NCBI GenBank assembly: GCA_031119395.1
Contig: JAVHYA010000039.1
Coordinates: forward strand, 1 to 33,810
DNA: 33,810 bases
From: Pseudomonadota bacterium
GTDB lineage: Bacteria > Pseudomonadota > Gammaproteobacteria > Burkholderiales > Burkholderiaceae_C
Direction: 5' to 3'
Position 1 is the stretch's first letter; the number at the start of each line of letters is the position of its first letter. The position numbers and the translations under genes are program-made. The notes beneath the pieces were generated by a model. It was not told the origin of the DNA, did no database searches, and worked only from the letters and a program-made list of their open reading frames with translations. Below, one piece after another: positions 1 through 8,708 of this stretch.

Positions 1-62
1 ACTTGCATGTGTAAGGCATGCCGCCAGCGTTCAATCTGAGCCAGGATCAAACTCTACAGTTC
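1..62 (-). rRNA. rrs: 16S ribosomal RNA, 5' end (partial)
   Basis: The reverse complement reads AACTGTAGAGTTTGATCCTG and continues through the ATTGAACGCTGGCGGCATGCC block to ACATGCAAGT, which is the universal 8F primer region plus the next 30 or so bases of 16S rRNA. The gene runs leftward out of the window, so only about 62 nt are present. The mature 5' end is placed near 62 by alignment with the E. coli 16S start. The AACTGTAGAG start with ATTGAACGCTGGCGGCATGCC is typical of Comamonadaceae and related Burkholderiales. That taxonomic reading rests on a short stretch. Confidence 0.97.
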
Positions 63-274
63 GATCTTGAATTTTTTGCCCCTTTCGAGGCAACTCATAA
101 AAACGGAATTGAAGTGAACTTCACTTCTATTCTCATGAGCGTTTTAAAGTCTTGCGACTTCGTTCCGAAGAACTTGGCCACTCGCCTCAAACGCCCACGC
201 TTATCGGCTGTATGTTTTTAAGGAACCAGCAAAACTTTTGATTCGTTTTGCTCGACTCGCTGCGATCAGCGAAG
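63..274 (-). other. 16S rRNA operon leader with hairpins
   Basis: This is the transcribed leader between the inferred P2 start (about 274) and mature 16S. It is clearly lower in GC than the rest of the window and has no credible ORF. Perfect inverted repeats are GAAGTGA-ACT-TCACTTC (111-127), AAGTC-TTGC-GACTT (147-160) and AGCAAAAC-N9-GTTTTGCT (228-252). Such stems are expected in pre-rRNA leaders, where they take part in processing and folding with the region downstream of 16S. The exact processing sites cannot be read here. Confidence 0.75.
213..227 (-). promoter_or_regulatory. boxA-like antitermination site of the rrn leader
   Basis: On the minus strand this reads GGTTCCTTAAAAACA, close to the boxA pattern (TGCTCTTTAACA in E. 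coli; GTTCTTTAAAAA-type in betaproteobacteria). It is followed by ACAGCCGATAAGCGTGGGCG, a stretch I recall next to boxA in betaproteobacterial rRNA leaders. BoxA in nascent RNA binds NusB/NusE so that RNA polymerase reads through the rRNA operon. The location about 150 nt before 16S fits. The function is inferred from position and resemblance. Confidence 0.65.
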
Positions 275-280
275 CCTTAG

Positions 281-310
281 ATTATCACACGTTTTTCGAA
301 GACCTGTCAA
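281..310 (-). promoter_or_regulatory. rrn promoter P2 (sigma70)
   Basis: Minus strand: a consensus -35 TTGACA (305-310), an 18-bp spacer and a -10 GATAAT (281-286). Transcription would start near 274, giving a leader of about 210 nt to 16S. The spacer end and -10 (AAAAACGTGTGATAATC) closely resemble the corresponding part of the upstream promoter at 413-442, so the two look like a tandem promoter pair. Confidence 0.85.
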
Positions 311-412
311 CTTCCGGGGTCTTTGCGTCGATCTGCGATCAACCCATCCACCCCTCTCAACCCAAACTCGTCAGTCGCTTTCAGCAACCACCTCGTTTCA
401 GCCGAGCCTGCG

Positions 413-460
413 ATTATGACACGGTTTTTGGAAACTCATCAAGTTATTTTTGATTTCGCT
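413..460 (-). promoter_or_regulatory. rrn promoter P1 with AT-rich upstream element
   Basis: Minus strand: -35 TTGATG (437-442), 18-bp spacer, -10 CATAAT (413-418), followed by a GC-rich discriminator (CGCAGGC), a hallmark of growth-rate-controlled rRNA promoters. Directly upstream of the -35 lies AAATCAAAAATAAC (443-456), a plausible UP element for the alpha subunit C-terminal domain. The start would be near 406, about 130 bp upstream of P2, a spacing similar to the P1/P2 pairs of E. coli rrn operons. Confidence 0.8.
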
Positions 461-702
461 TCCTCGAACCTCCGAGCCGCCTTTCGGTGCCTCGTCGCTT
501 GCGCGCTGTCAGTCGAGCCCGCCAGTATATGCCAGTTTTGGCGCCGTGCACGCCATTTCGTTTTGGTCCAGGCCTTCGAGGTCCCACGGCAAAGGATCCA
601 CCACGACGACCCGAGGAGCACCATCCAGCGGACCGATGCTGACATGGCCAATCACCGGGACCTGCAGGGCAACGGCATGCACCCCGGGATAATTTGCCTC
701 AC
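461..702. other. gap between rrn promoters and uup, no gene seen
   Basis: This stretch separates the leftward rRNA promoters from the rightward uup gene. Short reading frames here lack ribosome binding sites and recognisable products, so I call no gene. A minus-strand TATACT (524-529) with a GC-rich downstream segment looks like a -10 box, but no acceptable -35 sits 16-18 bp upstream. No clear plus-strand promoter for uup could be picked out. FIS sites may exist but cannot be read with confidence. Confidence 0.5.
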
Positions 703-2613
<1,911 letters not shown>

Positions 2614-2689
2614 TCCCGCGCCCGCCCACGACGCGGCGGCGGCTGCATTGCGCGCGCACGGTTGTCCGACATGGACGCCGTGCCGCGCT

Positions 2690-2698
2690 TGCTATACC
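2690..2698 (+). promoter_or_regulatory. possible extended -10 promoter for the PLD gene
   Basis: TGC-TATACC (TG at 2690-2691, hexamer 2693-2698) matches the extended -10 pattern TGn-TATAAT at four of six hexamer positions. It lies about 30 bp before the preferred start codon at 2728. No good -35 sits upstream, as is often true of extended -10 promoters. If real, it excludes the upstream TTG/ATG starts of this reading frame. Confidence 0.4.
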
Positions 2699-2727
2699 CG
2701 AGGTCCGTTCCACCCCCACTTTCCGCC

Positions 2728-4455
2728 ATGCCCCCTCGACCGCGCGCCACTGGGCGCTGGCTGCCCACCGCCCTGCGCGCAAGTGCCAGCCTCCTGATCG
2801 CCCTGGCCATGACGGCCTGCGCGGAACTTCCGAAGAACGTGGATCGGCCGGAATCGACGGCCCTCGCCTCGCCGGCGGGAACGACGCTCGGCGACCTGGT
2901 CACGGCGCGGCGGGGCTCGGCGGCCTCGGCTTCGGGCTTCGCGCTGCTCGACGGGCCGCAGTCGGCCTACGGGGCACGGCTGGCGCTGGCCGACGGCGCA
3001 CAGAAGACGCTGGACCTGCAGTACTACGCCATCCATGCCGACGCCAGCACCGGCCGCCTCATGCGCAGCGTGCGCGAGGCGGCGGCACGCGGCGTGCGCG
3101 TGCGCATCCTCGTCGACGACTTCCACAGCACCGGCCGCAACGCGCTGGTGCTGGCGCTGGCCTACGAGCCGAACATCCAGGTGCGGCTCTTCAACCCCCT
3201 GGCCGGCGCGCGCTCGTCCTCGCTCGGCCGCATCGTGAACTCGCTCGGTGACGCCAAGCGCATCCAGCAGCGCATGCACAACAAGCTCTTCATCGCGGAC
3301 AACGCGATGGGCATCACCGGCGGGCGCAACCTGGGCGACGCCTATTTCGGGCACGGCGACGCGGGCAATTTCGTCGACCTCGACGTGCTGGCCGCCGGGC
3401 CGGTGGTGCGCGAGATGTCCAAGAGCTTCGACAGCTACTGGAACAACGAACGCGCCTACCCGGTGCAGTCGCTGGTCAGCCGCGAGGAGCTGGACAAGAT
3501 CCGGGAGAAGGCCCGCGCCGAGCGCGACCAGGGCAAGGCGTCGTCCGACGCGCCCAAGCCGCCCGACGGCGAGCCGCGCCCTTCGGGCGGCGCCTTCGAG
3601 GGCGACGGGGCCAAGGACAAGTCGCAGGCCGAGGCCCAGCGCCGAGCGCGGGTGTGGGACCAGAAGCCGGTGGACCTGAAGACGCTGCCCTTCGTCTGGG
3701 CGCCGGCCACCCTCATCGCCGACGGCCCGGCCAAGATCGCGGCCGACGCGCAGGCGGCCGCCGGCCCGGCGCCGAACGCGCCGCGCCCGCCCGCCGGCGA
3801 ACTGCCCGCAGGCGAGACCGTGGTCGAGGGCCTGCTGCAGTTCATCGGCCAGGCCCGGCGCGACCTGCTCATCATCTCGCCCTACTTCGTGCCGGGGCCG
3901 GAGATCAAGAAGGCCTTCGCCGACGCGCGCGCCCGCGGCGTTCGCATCCGGGTGCTGACCAATTCGCTGGCCTCCAACGACGCGCCGATCGCCCATGTGG
4001 GCTATGCGCGCCACCGCGACGAGATGCTGGGCATGGGCATCGAGCTGTACGAGATGCGCAGCGAGCAGGCCACCCTCGGCAGCGCCCTGGGCACGTCGGG
4101 CGCCGGCGTGACGGGCGAATCGCGCGCCATGCTGCACTCGAAGGTGCTGGTGCTCGACGGCCGGCTGCTGGTGGTGGGCTCGATGAACCTGGACCTGCGC
4201 TCCCAGGAGCAGAACACCGAGATCGCGCTGCTCATCCGCAGCACCGCACTGTCGAAGCAGGCGGCCGAGCTCATCGAGACCAGCCTGCGCGAGGGCGCCT
4301 GGCACGTCCAGAAGAACCCCGACGGCGCTGGCCTGGTCTGGCGCGCGCCCCAGGGCAGCGGCCTGAAGGACGCGCGCAGCGAGCCCGACGCGAGCGTGGG
4401 CCTGCGCATGCTGCTCAAGGTGGTCGGGCCGCTGGCGCCGGATTCGATGCTCTGA
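2728..4455 (+). CDS. phospholipase D family lipoprotein (cardiolipin synthase C-like)
   Basis: A 575-aa protein with two HKD phosphodiesterase motifs, so a phosphatidyl-transfer or phospholipase activity on membrane lipids is expected. The first is HNKLFIAD (H184, K186, D191) followed by GGRN; the second is HSKVLVLD (H470, K472, D477) followed by GSMNLD. The N-terminus is a lipoprotein-type signal peptide: a basic start, then LLIALAMTAC with the lipobox cysteine at C31, so the mature protein is probably anchored in the envelope facing the periplasm. The pattern resembles ClsC/YmdC, but E. coli ClsC is shorter (473 aa). Much of the excess is a charged, Pro/Ala-rich, probably disordered insert (about 260-370) between the two halves. 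The ATG at 2728 is chosen because upstream starts would bury the signal peptide and predate the putative promoter. Confidence 0.85.
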   Translation: MPPRPRATGRWLPTALRASASLLIALAMTACAELPKNVDRPESTALASPAGTTLGDLVTARRGSAASASGFALLDGPQSAYGARLALADGAQKTLDLQYYAIHADASTGRLMRSVREAAARGVRVRILVDDFHSTGRNALVLALAYEPNIQVRLFNPLAGARSSSLGRIVNSLGDAKRIQQRMHNKLFIADNAMGITGGRNLGDAYFGHGDAGNFVDLDVLAAGPVVREMSKSFDSYWNNERAYPVQSLVSREELDKIREKARAERDQGKASSDAPKPPDGEPRPSGGAFEGDGAKDKSQAEAQRRARVWDQKPVDLKTLPFVWAPATLIADGPAKIAADAQAAAGPAPNAPRPPAGELPAGETVVEGLLQFIGQARRDLLIISPYFVPGPEIKKAFADARARGVRIRVLTNSLASNDAPIAHVGYARHRDEMLGMGIELYEMRSEQATLGSALGTSGAGVTGESRAMLHSKVLVLDGRLLVVGSMNLDLRSQEQNTEIALLIRSTALSKQAAELIETSLREGAWHVQKNPDGAGLVWRAPQGSGLKDARSEPDASVGLRMLLKVVGPLAPDSML

Positions 4456-4460
4456 ACAGG

Positions 4461-4534
4461 ATTGCTATCTTTTTCATAGCTGTACGCGCCCGGGTGGCGG
4501 GCGCCGCAAGCACTTTTCGCCTGAGGAATCAGGC
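4461..4534 (+). repeat. dispersed intergenic repeat, copy 1
   Basis: Composite palindromic element: GCTAT-N7-ATAGC (4464-4480), GCGCCC-N7-GGGCGC (4486-4504), then CACTTTT and a perfect hairpin GCCTGA-GGAA-TCAGGC (4519-4534). The same order of parts in the same orientation recurs at 7630-7693 and, partly, at 11452-11510. I recall similar GCTAT/ATAGC elements as frequent short intergenic repeats in Comamonadaceae. It sits between the convergent PLD and helicase genes, and the helicase stop codon (4529-4531) lies inside the last hairpin. It may act as a bidirectional terminator or mRNA 3' end, but there is no classical U-tract. Confidence 0.7.
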
Positions 4535-6847
4535 CATGGGGACGGCGACTGCCGAGGCCGGCAGCGCGCGCTCCACCGCCCACCACGCGGGCAGGAGCGC
4601 CCGCACCGCCGGCTCGCGGAAGCGGTCGTCCAGCAGGAAGAGCGCGCCGCGGTCGGCTTCGGTGCGGATCACCCGGCCCGCCGCCTGCGCCACCTTCTGC
4701 AGCCCCGGATAGAGGTACGTGTAGTCGTAGCCGGCACCGAAGCGCGCGTCCATGCGCTGGCGCACCTGTTCGTTGAAGGCGTCATGCGGCGGCAGCCCCA
4801 ATCCCGCGATGAACACGCCCACCAGCCGGTCCCCCGGCAGGTCCACCCCTTCGCCGAAGGCGCCGCCGAGCACCGCCACCCCCACGCCGCGGCCGCCCGG
4901 CGCGAAGCGGTCGATGAAGGCGTGGCGGGCGGCACTGTCCATGGCGGGTGTCTGCGTCCACACGGGCAGATCCGGCTGCGCGCGCGCCAGTGCGGCCGAG
5001 AAGGCGGCCACATAGTCCAGGCTGCCCAGGAAGACCAGGTAGTTGCCCGGCCGCTCACGGCAGCGCTCGGCCACCGTGCGCACCAGTTGCGGCAGGGCGC
5101 GCGTGCGGTGGCGCGCGCGGCCCGACAGGCCCTCGGCGATGTGAAGCTCCAGCTGCTCGGGCCCGAAGGGCGAGGGCACGTCCAGCGTCGCGGTACGCGC
5201 CGGCAGGCCCAGCGTGTCGCGGTAGAAGTCGAAGGGCGCGAAGGTGGCGGAGAAGGCGACGCCGGCATGCGCAGCCGCCCAGCGGCCGCGCAACGGCGTG
5301 GCCGGCACCAGGTTGCGCACGGCCAGGCAGCCGTCGTCGGCGTCGCCGGCCACTTCCAGCAGGAAGTCGCGGTCGAAGTCCTCGATCAGCCGATCCAGCT
5401 GCAGCAGTTCGAAGAAGCTCGCGTGCAGCGGGCCGTCCCCCGCCGCCGGGTCCTGCGCGAGGTGCTCGGTCAGCGCCACCACCGCCTGGCGCACGGCCTG
5501 CGTCAGCCCGTCGGGCACCTGGGTGCGGAAGCGGCTGGCCGCGTCATCGGCGCGGGCGGCGCGCCCGGCGGCCGCCCACTCGCGCTGCACGGCGCGCAGC
5601 GGCCCGGCCACGGCGCGCGGTGCCATCGCCACCGCCCGGCGCAGGGCGGCGCCGTCCAGGGCGCCCGAATACATCGCCCGTGCGCGCTCCAGCAGGTTGT
5701 GCGCCTCGTCGACCAGCAGCGCGACGCGCCATTCCTCGTCCTGCGCCAGCGCGAAGAGCAGCGCGTGCGGGTCGAACCAGTGGTTGTAGTCGGCCACCAC
5801 CACGTCGGCCCAGCGCACCATCTCCTGCGACAGGTAGTAGGGACAGACCTGCGCCTCGGCCGCGATGCGCGCGAGCGCCGGCGCATCGAGCCAGCCGGCG
5901 TCGGCCGCGGCGGCGCGCGCTGCCGGCAGCCGGTCGAAGAAGCCCCTGGCCAGCGGGCAGGCGTCGCCATGGCAGGCGCGCCCCGGGTGCACGCAGGCGC
6001 GCTCGCGCGATTCGAGCGCCAGCACCCGCAGCGCCGGCGCGCCGGGATGCAGCCGCTCCAGCGCCTCCAGCGCCACGGTGCGGCCCGGTGTCTTGGCCGT
6101 GAGGTAGAAGACCTTGTCCACGCGCGCACCCGGCCGGGCCTTGAGCGCGGGGAACAGCGCCGCCAGCGTCTTGCCGATGCCGGTGGGCGCCTGCGCCAGC
6201 AGCGGCCGGCCGTCGCGCACCGCCTGGTACACGCCGGCCGCGAAGCGGCGCTGCCCGTCGCGAAAGCGCGCCTGCGGGAAGGCCAGCCCGGCGAGCGCGT
6301 CGTCCAGCGCCGTGCGGCGCTCGCGCTCCTGGCGCGCCCATTCGGCATAGCGGCGGCACAGCGCCTGGGCATGTGCCTGGAGTTCGGCGGCGCTGAAGCG
6401 GGCTTCGACCGGCGTCTCCTCGTCGCTGTCGAGCTCGAGGTAGACGACCGCGATCTCCAGCGCCTCCAGCCCGCGCTCGGCGCACAGCATGGCGCCGTAG
6501 ACCTTGGCCTGCGCCCAGTGCAGCGCCCGCTGGTTGGTCCGCACGCGGGCGACCGGGCCGCGGTGGGTCTTGATCTCCTCCAGCCGGCCGGCCTCGGCAT
6601 CGAAACCGTCGGCCCGCCCGCGCAGCAGCAGGCCCTGGCATTCCAATCGCAGACCGACCTCGCTCTCGTAGCCCGCGCCGCGGCGCGCCTGCACGCGACG
6701 GTGGCCCTCGGCGCCTTCCAGCCCCGTGGGCGCGGGCGTGAAGCGCAGGTCCAGGTCGCCGGCGCGCGCCGCGAACGCGCACAGGGCGCGCACGGAGACG
6801 GGCAGCAACGCGCGGGGTGCCGCTTCGGCCGGGACGGATTCGCTCAC
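4529..6847 (-). CDS. PD-(D/E)XK nuclease - XPD/DinG-type Fe-S helicase fusion
   Basis: A 772-aa protein joining two DNA-processing modules. The N-terminal part has a Cas4/RecB-like nuclease core: D80 in GRADG, E91-x-K93 in EEIKT, and QAKVY at 113-117, the QxxxY motif. The rest is a superfamily 2 XPD/DinG helicase: Walker A PTGIGKT (221-227), four cysteines (C285, C292, C297, C335) spaced as an Fe-S cluster ligand set, DEAH box (380-383), and a motif VI-like QAAGRVIRTE near 720. It probably unwinds and perhaps cuts damaged or branched DNA. The reading frame stays open far upstream, but that translates to low-complexity Arg-rich sequence and runs across the divergent gene. GTG at 6847 is preferred; ATG at 6862 would lie inside the LexA-type box. 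It is not a standard DinG or YoaA, which lack the nuclease domain. Confidence 0.88.
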   Translation of the reverse strand: MSESVPAEAAPRALLPVSVRALCAFAARAGDLDLRFTPAPTGLEGAEGHRRVQARRGAGYESEVGLRLECQGLLLRGRADGFDAEAGRLEEIKTHRGPVARVRTNQRALHWAQAKVYGAMLCAERGLEALEIAVVYLELDSDEETPVEARFSAAELQAHAQALCRRYAEWARQERERRTALDDALAGLAFPQARFRDGQRRFAAGVYQAVRDGRPLLAQAPTGIGKTLAALFPALKARPGARVDKVFYLTAKTPGRTVALEALERLHPGAPALRVLALESRERACVHPGRACHGDACPLARGFFDRLPAARAAAADAGWLDAPALARIAAEAQVCPYYLSQEMVRWADVVVADYNHWFDPHALLFALAQDEEWRVALLVDEAHNLLERARAMYSGALDGAALRRAVAMAPRAVAGPLRAVQREWAAAGRAARADDAASRFRTQVPDGLTQAVRQAVVALTEHLAQDPAAGDGPLHASFFELLQLDRLIEDFDRDFLLEVAGDADDGCLAVRNLVPATPLRGRWAAAHAGVAFSATFAPFDFYRDTLGLPARTATLDVPSPFGPEQLELHIAEGLSGRARHRTRALPQLVRTVAERCRERPGNYLVFLGSLDYVAAFSAALARAQPDLPVWTQTPAMDSAARHAFIDRFAPGGRGVGVAVLGGAFGEGVDLPGDRLVGVFIAGLGLPPHDAFNEQVRQRMDARFGAGYDYTYLYPGLQKVAQAAGRVIRTEADRGALFLLDDRFREPAVRALLPAWWAVERALPASAVAVPMA

Positions 6848-6854
6848 GGCGCGA

Positions 6855-6870
6855 CTGTACATCCGTACAG
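6855..6870 (-). promoter_or_regulatory. LexA-type SOS box
   Basis: CTGTACATCCGTACAG is a perfect 6-4-6 palindrome and exactly fits the CTGT-N8-ACAG LexA consensus of beta/gammaproteobacteria. It ends 8 nt upstream of the GTG start of the nuclease-helicase gene and lies 72 bp upstream of the divergent racemase-family gene. Since dinG-type helicases are classical SOS genes, repression by LexA is the natural reading. The match is seen in the sequence; LexA binding is inferred. Confidence 0.72.
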
Positions 6871-6942
6871 GGGAACCCCTGCGGTCCGTGCGACGAAAGC
6901 CGCCGCCCACAATGGCAGACCGCACTCGCCCCCACCCGGACC

Positions 6943-7608
6943 ATGCCGCATCGCGTCGCCTTTCTTCATACCTCACCCGTGCACGTCGCCACCTTCGATC
7001 GGCTGATGCAGGCGCTCGCGCCGGCCGTGGCCGTGACGCACGTGGTCGACGAGGCACTGCTCGCCGATGCGCAGCGCGTGGGCCTGGACGACGCGCCGCT
7101 CGTGGCCCGTGTGCAGGCCACGATGGCCCGGGCCGCGGCAGAGGGCGCCTCGCTCGTCGTGTGCACCTGCTCCACGCTCGGTGGACTGGCCGAGCGCGTG
7201 CCGACCGGCGGCCGTTTCGTGGCCGCCCGCATCGACCGCGCGATGGCCGACCGCGCGGTGCGGCGCGGGCCGAAGGTGCTGGTCGTCGCCGCGCTCGAAA
7301 GCGCCATCGGCCCGACCGAAGCGCTGATCCGCGAATCGGCCCACGCGCTCGGCGCCCCCGTGTCGCTGCGCACCCGCGTCGTGCCCGATGCGTGGCCCTT
7401 CTTCGAACGCGGCGACCTGCTCGGCTACGTGTCGGCCGTGGCCCGCGATGTACGCGCGCGGTGCGCCGACGCCGACGTGGTGGTGCTGGCGCAGGCGTCG
7501 ATGGCACCGGCGGCCGCCGCGCTGGGCGACCTGGACGTCGAGGTGCTGGCCAGCCCGGCGCTGGGCGTGCGGGCGGTGGCGGCCCACTTCGGCATCAAGG
7601 TGCCGTGA
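6943..7608 (+). CDS. Asp/Glu/hydantoin racemase superfamily protein
   Basis: A 221-aa cytoplasmic protein with the two-lobed racemase fold pattern: the opening strand VAFLHT, then VVCTCSTLGG (71-80) with C74/C76 in the place of the first catalytic cysteine loop. The second catalytic cysteine (usually in a GCT-like motif) is not present: the matching strand reads VVLAQAS (about 180-186). A true two-base racemase reaction is therefore doubtful, and a one-cysteine isomerase, decarboxylase-like or non-catalytic role is possible. The start at 6943 is the first ATG after the divergent gap. It is transcribed away from the helicase, so the two may share the SOS-box region. The substrate cannot be told. 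Confidence 0.75.
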   Translation: MPHRVAFLHTSPVHVATFDRLMQALAPAVAVTHVVDEALLADAQRVGLDDAPLVARVQATMARAAAEGASLVVCTCSTLGGLAERVPTGGRFVAARIDRAMADRAVRRGPKVLVVAALESAIGPTEALIRESAHALGAPVSLRTRVVPDAWPFFERGDLLGYVSAVARDVRARCADADVVVLAQASMAPAAAALGDLDVEVLASPALGVRAVAAHFGIKVP

Positions 7609-7629
7609 CGCGCGCCTGCGCGCCCCTCA

Positions 7630-7693
7630 GCGCTTCTGAATTGATAGCGCCTCGCGCCCGCCCCGCGGGCGCTGGCGGCACTTTTGACTTGAA
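7630..7693 (+). repeat. dispersed intergenic repeat, copy 2
   Basis: Second copy of the element at 4461: GCGCT-N11-AGCGC (7630-7650) containing TTGATAGC, then a strong hairpin GCGCCCG-CCCCG-CGGGCGC (7654-7672), then GGCACTTTTGACTTGAAAT. The GCGCCC stem and CACTTTT tail align directly with copy 1, while the first GCTAT arm has diverged. It fills the gap between the convergent racemase-family and Bug receptor genes, a position suited to a shared transcription end. Confidence 0.68.
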
Positions 7694-7710
7694 ATCCGCT
7701 CGCGCAGCGA

Positions 7711-8673
7711 TCACTCCGCCTCGATGCCTGCCGCCTTGACGATGCGGCCCCACTTCTGCGATTCGGCGGCCTGGAACTTGGCCATCTCGTCGGGCGTGGT
7801 GGTGAAGACCTCGGTGCCGGTCGGCTCGTAGAAGGCACTCTTGGCCGACTCGCTCTTCGCGGCCTTGACCAGCAGCTCGTTGAGCTTCGCCACCACCGCG
7901 GGCGGCGTCTTCGCCGGCGCGTAGGCGGCGAACCAGTAGCCCATCTCGTAGCCCTTCACGCCCGCTTCGGCGATGGTCGGCACGTCGGGCGCGAGCGGCG
8001 AACGCTTCGCACTCGACATGCCCAGCGCACGCAGCTTGCCGGCCTTGACCTGCGGCAGGCCGGTCGCGGTGTCGGTGATCATCATGTGGATCTGGCCGCC
8101 CATGAGGTCGGTCACGGCCAGCGTGTTGCTCTTGTACGGCACGTGCAGCAGCTTGATGTCGGCCATCTGCTGCAGCAGCTCGCCGGCCATCCGGCTGGAC
8201 GAGCTGCCGCTGCCGAAGCTGTACTTGCCCGGCTCCTTCTTCGCCAGCGCGATGAATTCCGCCACGGTCTTCGCCGGGAAGGTCGGCGCCACCACCATGA
8301 TCTGCCCGCCCTTGCCCAAGCCGGCGATGGGCGCGAAGTCCTTCACCGGGTCGTAGGGCAGCTTCTTGTACAGGTGCTCGTTGGCCGCATGCGTGGTGTT
8401 GGTGGTGACGAGCACCGTGTAGCCGTCGGCCGGCGCCTTGGCGACGAACTGCGAGGCGATGAAGCCGCTCGCGCCGGCCTTGTTGTCGATGACCACCGAC
8501 TGCTTCGTCTCTGCCGTGATCGCGTTGCCCAGCGCCCGCGCGATCTGGTCGGTGGCGGTGCCGGCGGCGAAGGGCACGACGAAGGTGATGGGCTTCTCGG
8601 GAAAGCCCTGCGCGCCGGCGGCGAGGGCGGTGAAGGCCAGCGCGGCGGCGGCGAAGCGGGTGATGAGGTGCAT
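7711..8673 (-). CDS. Bug-type periplasmic receptor (TctC family), AtuA module
   Basis: A 320-aa extracytoplasmic solute receptor of the tripartite tricarboxylate transporter type. A Sec signal peptide (ITRFAAAALAFTALAAGAQG) leads into FPEKPITFVVPFAAGTATD, the typical Bug start with the P-loop-like carboxylate-binding segment, and later ADGYT and HVPYK, both family hallmarks. Bug proteins bind small carboxylates or related ligands in the periplasm. The start at 8673 follows a GGAGAC ribosome site. It is the third gene of the operon with the two AtuA-like genes (35 bp gap). No TctA/TctB permease genes are nearby, so this is an orphan receptor whose ligand is unknown. Confidence 0.9.
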   Translation of the reverse strand: MHLITRFAAAALAFTALAAGAQGFPEKPITFVVPFAAGTATDQIARALGNAITAETKQSVVIDNKAGASGFIASQFVAKAPADGYTVLVTTNTTHAANEHLYKKLPYDPVKDFAPIAGLGKGGQIMVVAPTFPAKTVAEFIALAKKEPGKYSFGSGSSSSRMAGELLQQMADIKLLHVPYKSNTLAVTDLMGGQIHMMITDTATGLPQVKAGKLRALGMSSAKRSPLAPDVPTIAEAGVKGYEMGYWFAAYAPAKTPPAVVAKLNELLVKAAKSESAKSAFYEPTGTEVFTTTPDEMAKFQAAESQKWGRIVKAAGIEAE

Positions 8674-8708
8674 GTCTCTTGTCTCCTGGTTTGAACAATG
8701 GGAAAGCG

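Noticed and set aside
140-155. Second boxA-like sequence (minus strand GCAAGACTTTAAAACG)
   Set aside because: It shares only a TTTAA core with boxA; the site at 213-227 is a better match and has the conserved flank seen in betaproteobacterial leaders.
524-529. Minus-strand TATACT as a third rrn promoter
   Set aside because: The hexamer and GC-rich downstream are attractive, but no -35-like hexamer sits 16-18 bp upstream and there is no TG extension.
4784-7006. 740-aa plus-strand open frame
   Set aside because: Antisense to the nuclease-helicase; the composition is Arg/Gly/Ala/Gln/His, typical of GC-rich shadow frames.
6848-7507. N-terminal extension of the helicase frame to 7507
   Set aside because: The extra sequence is Arg/Pro/Ala-rich, lies antisense to the well-supported racemase-family gene and passes through the LexA-type box; it is a GC-rich open shadow frame.
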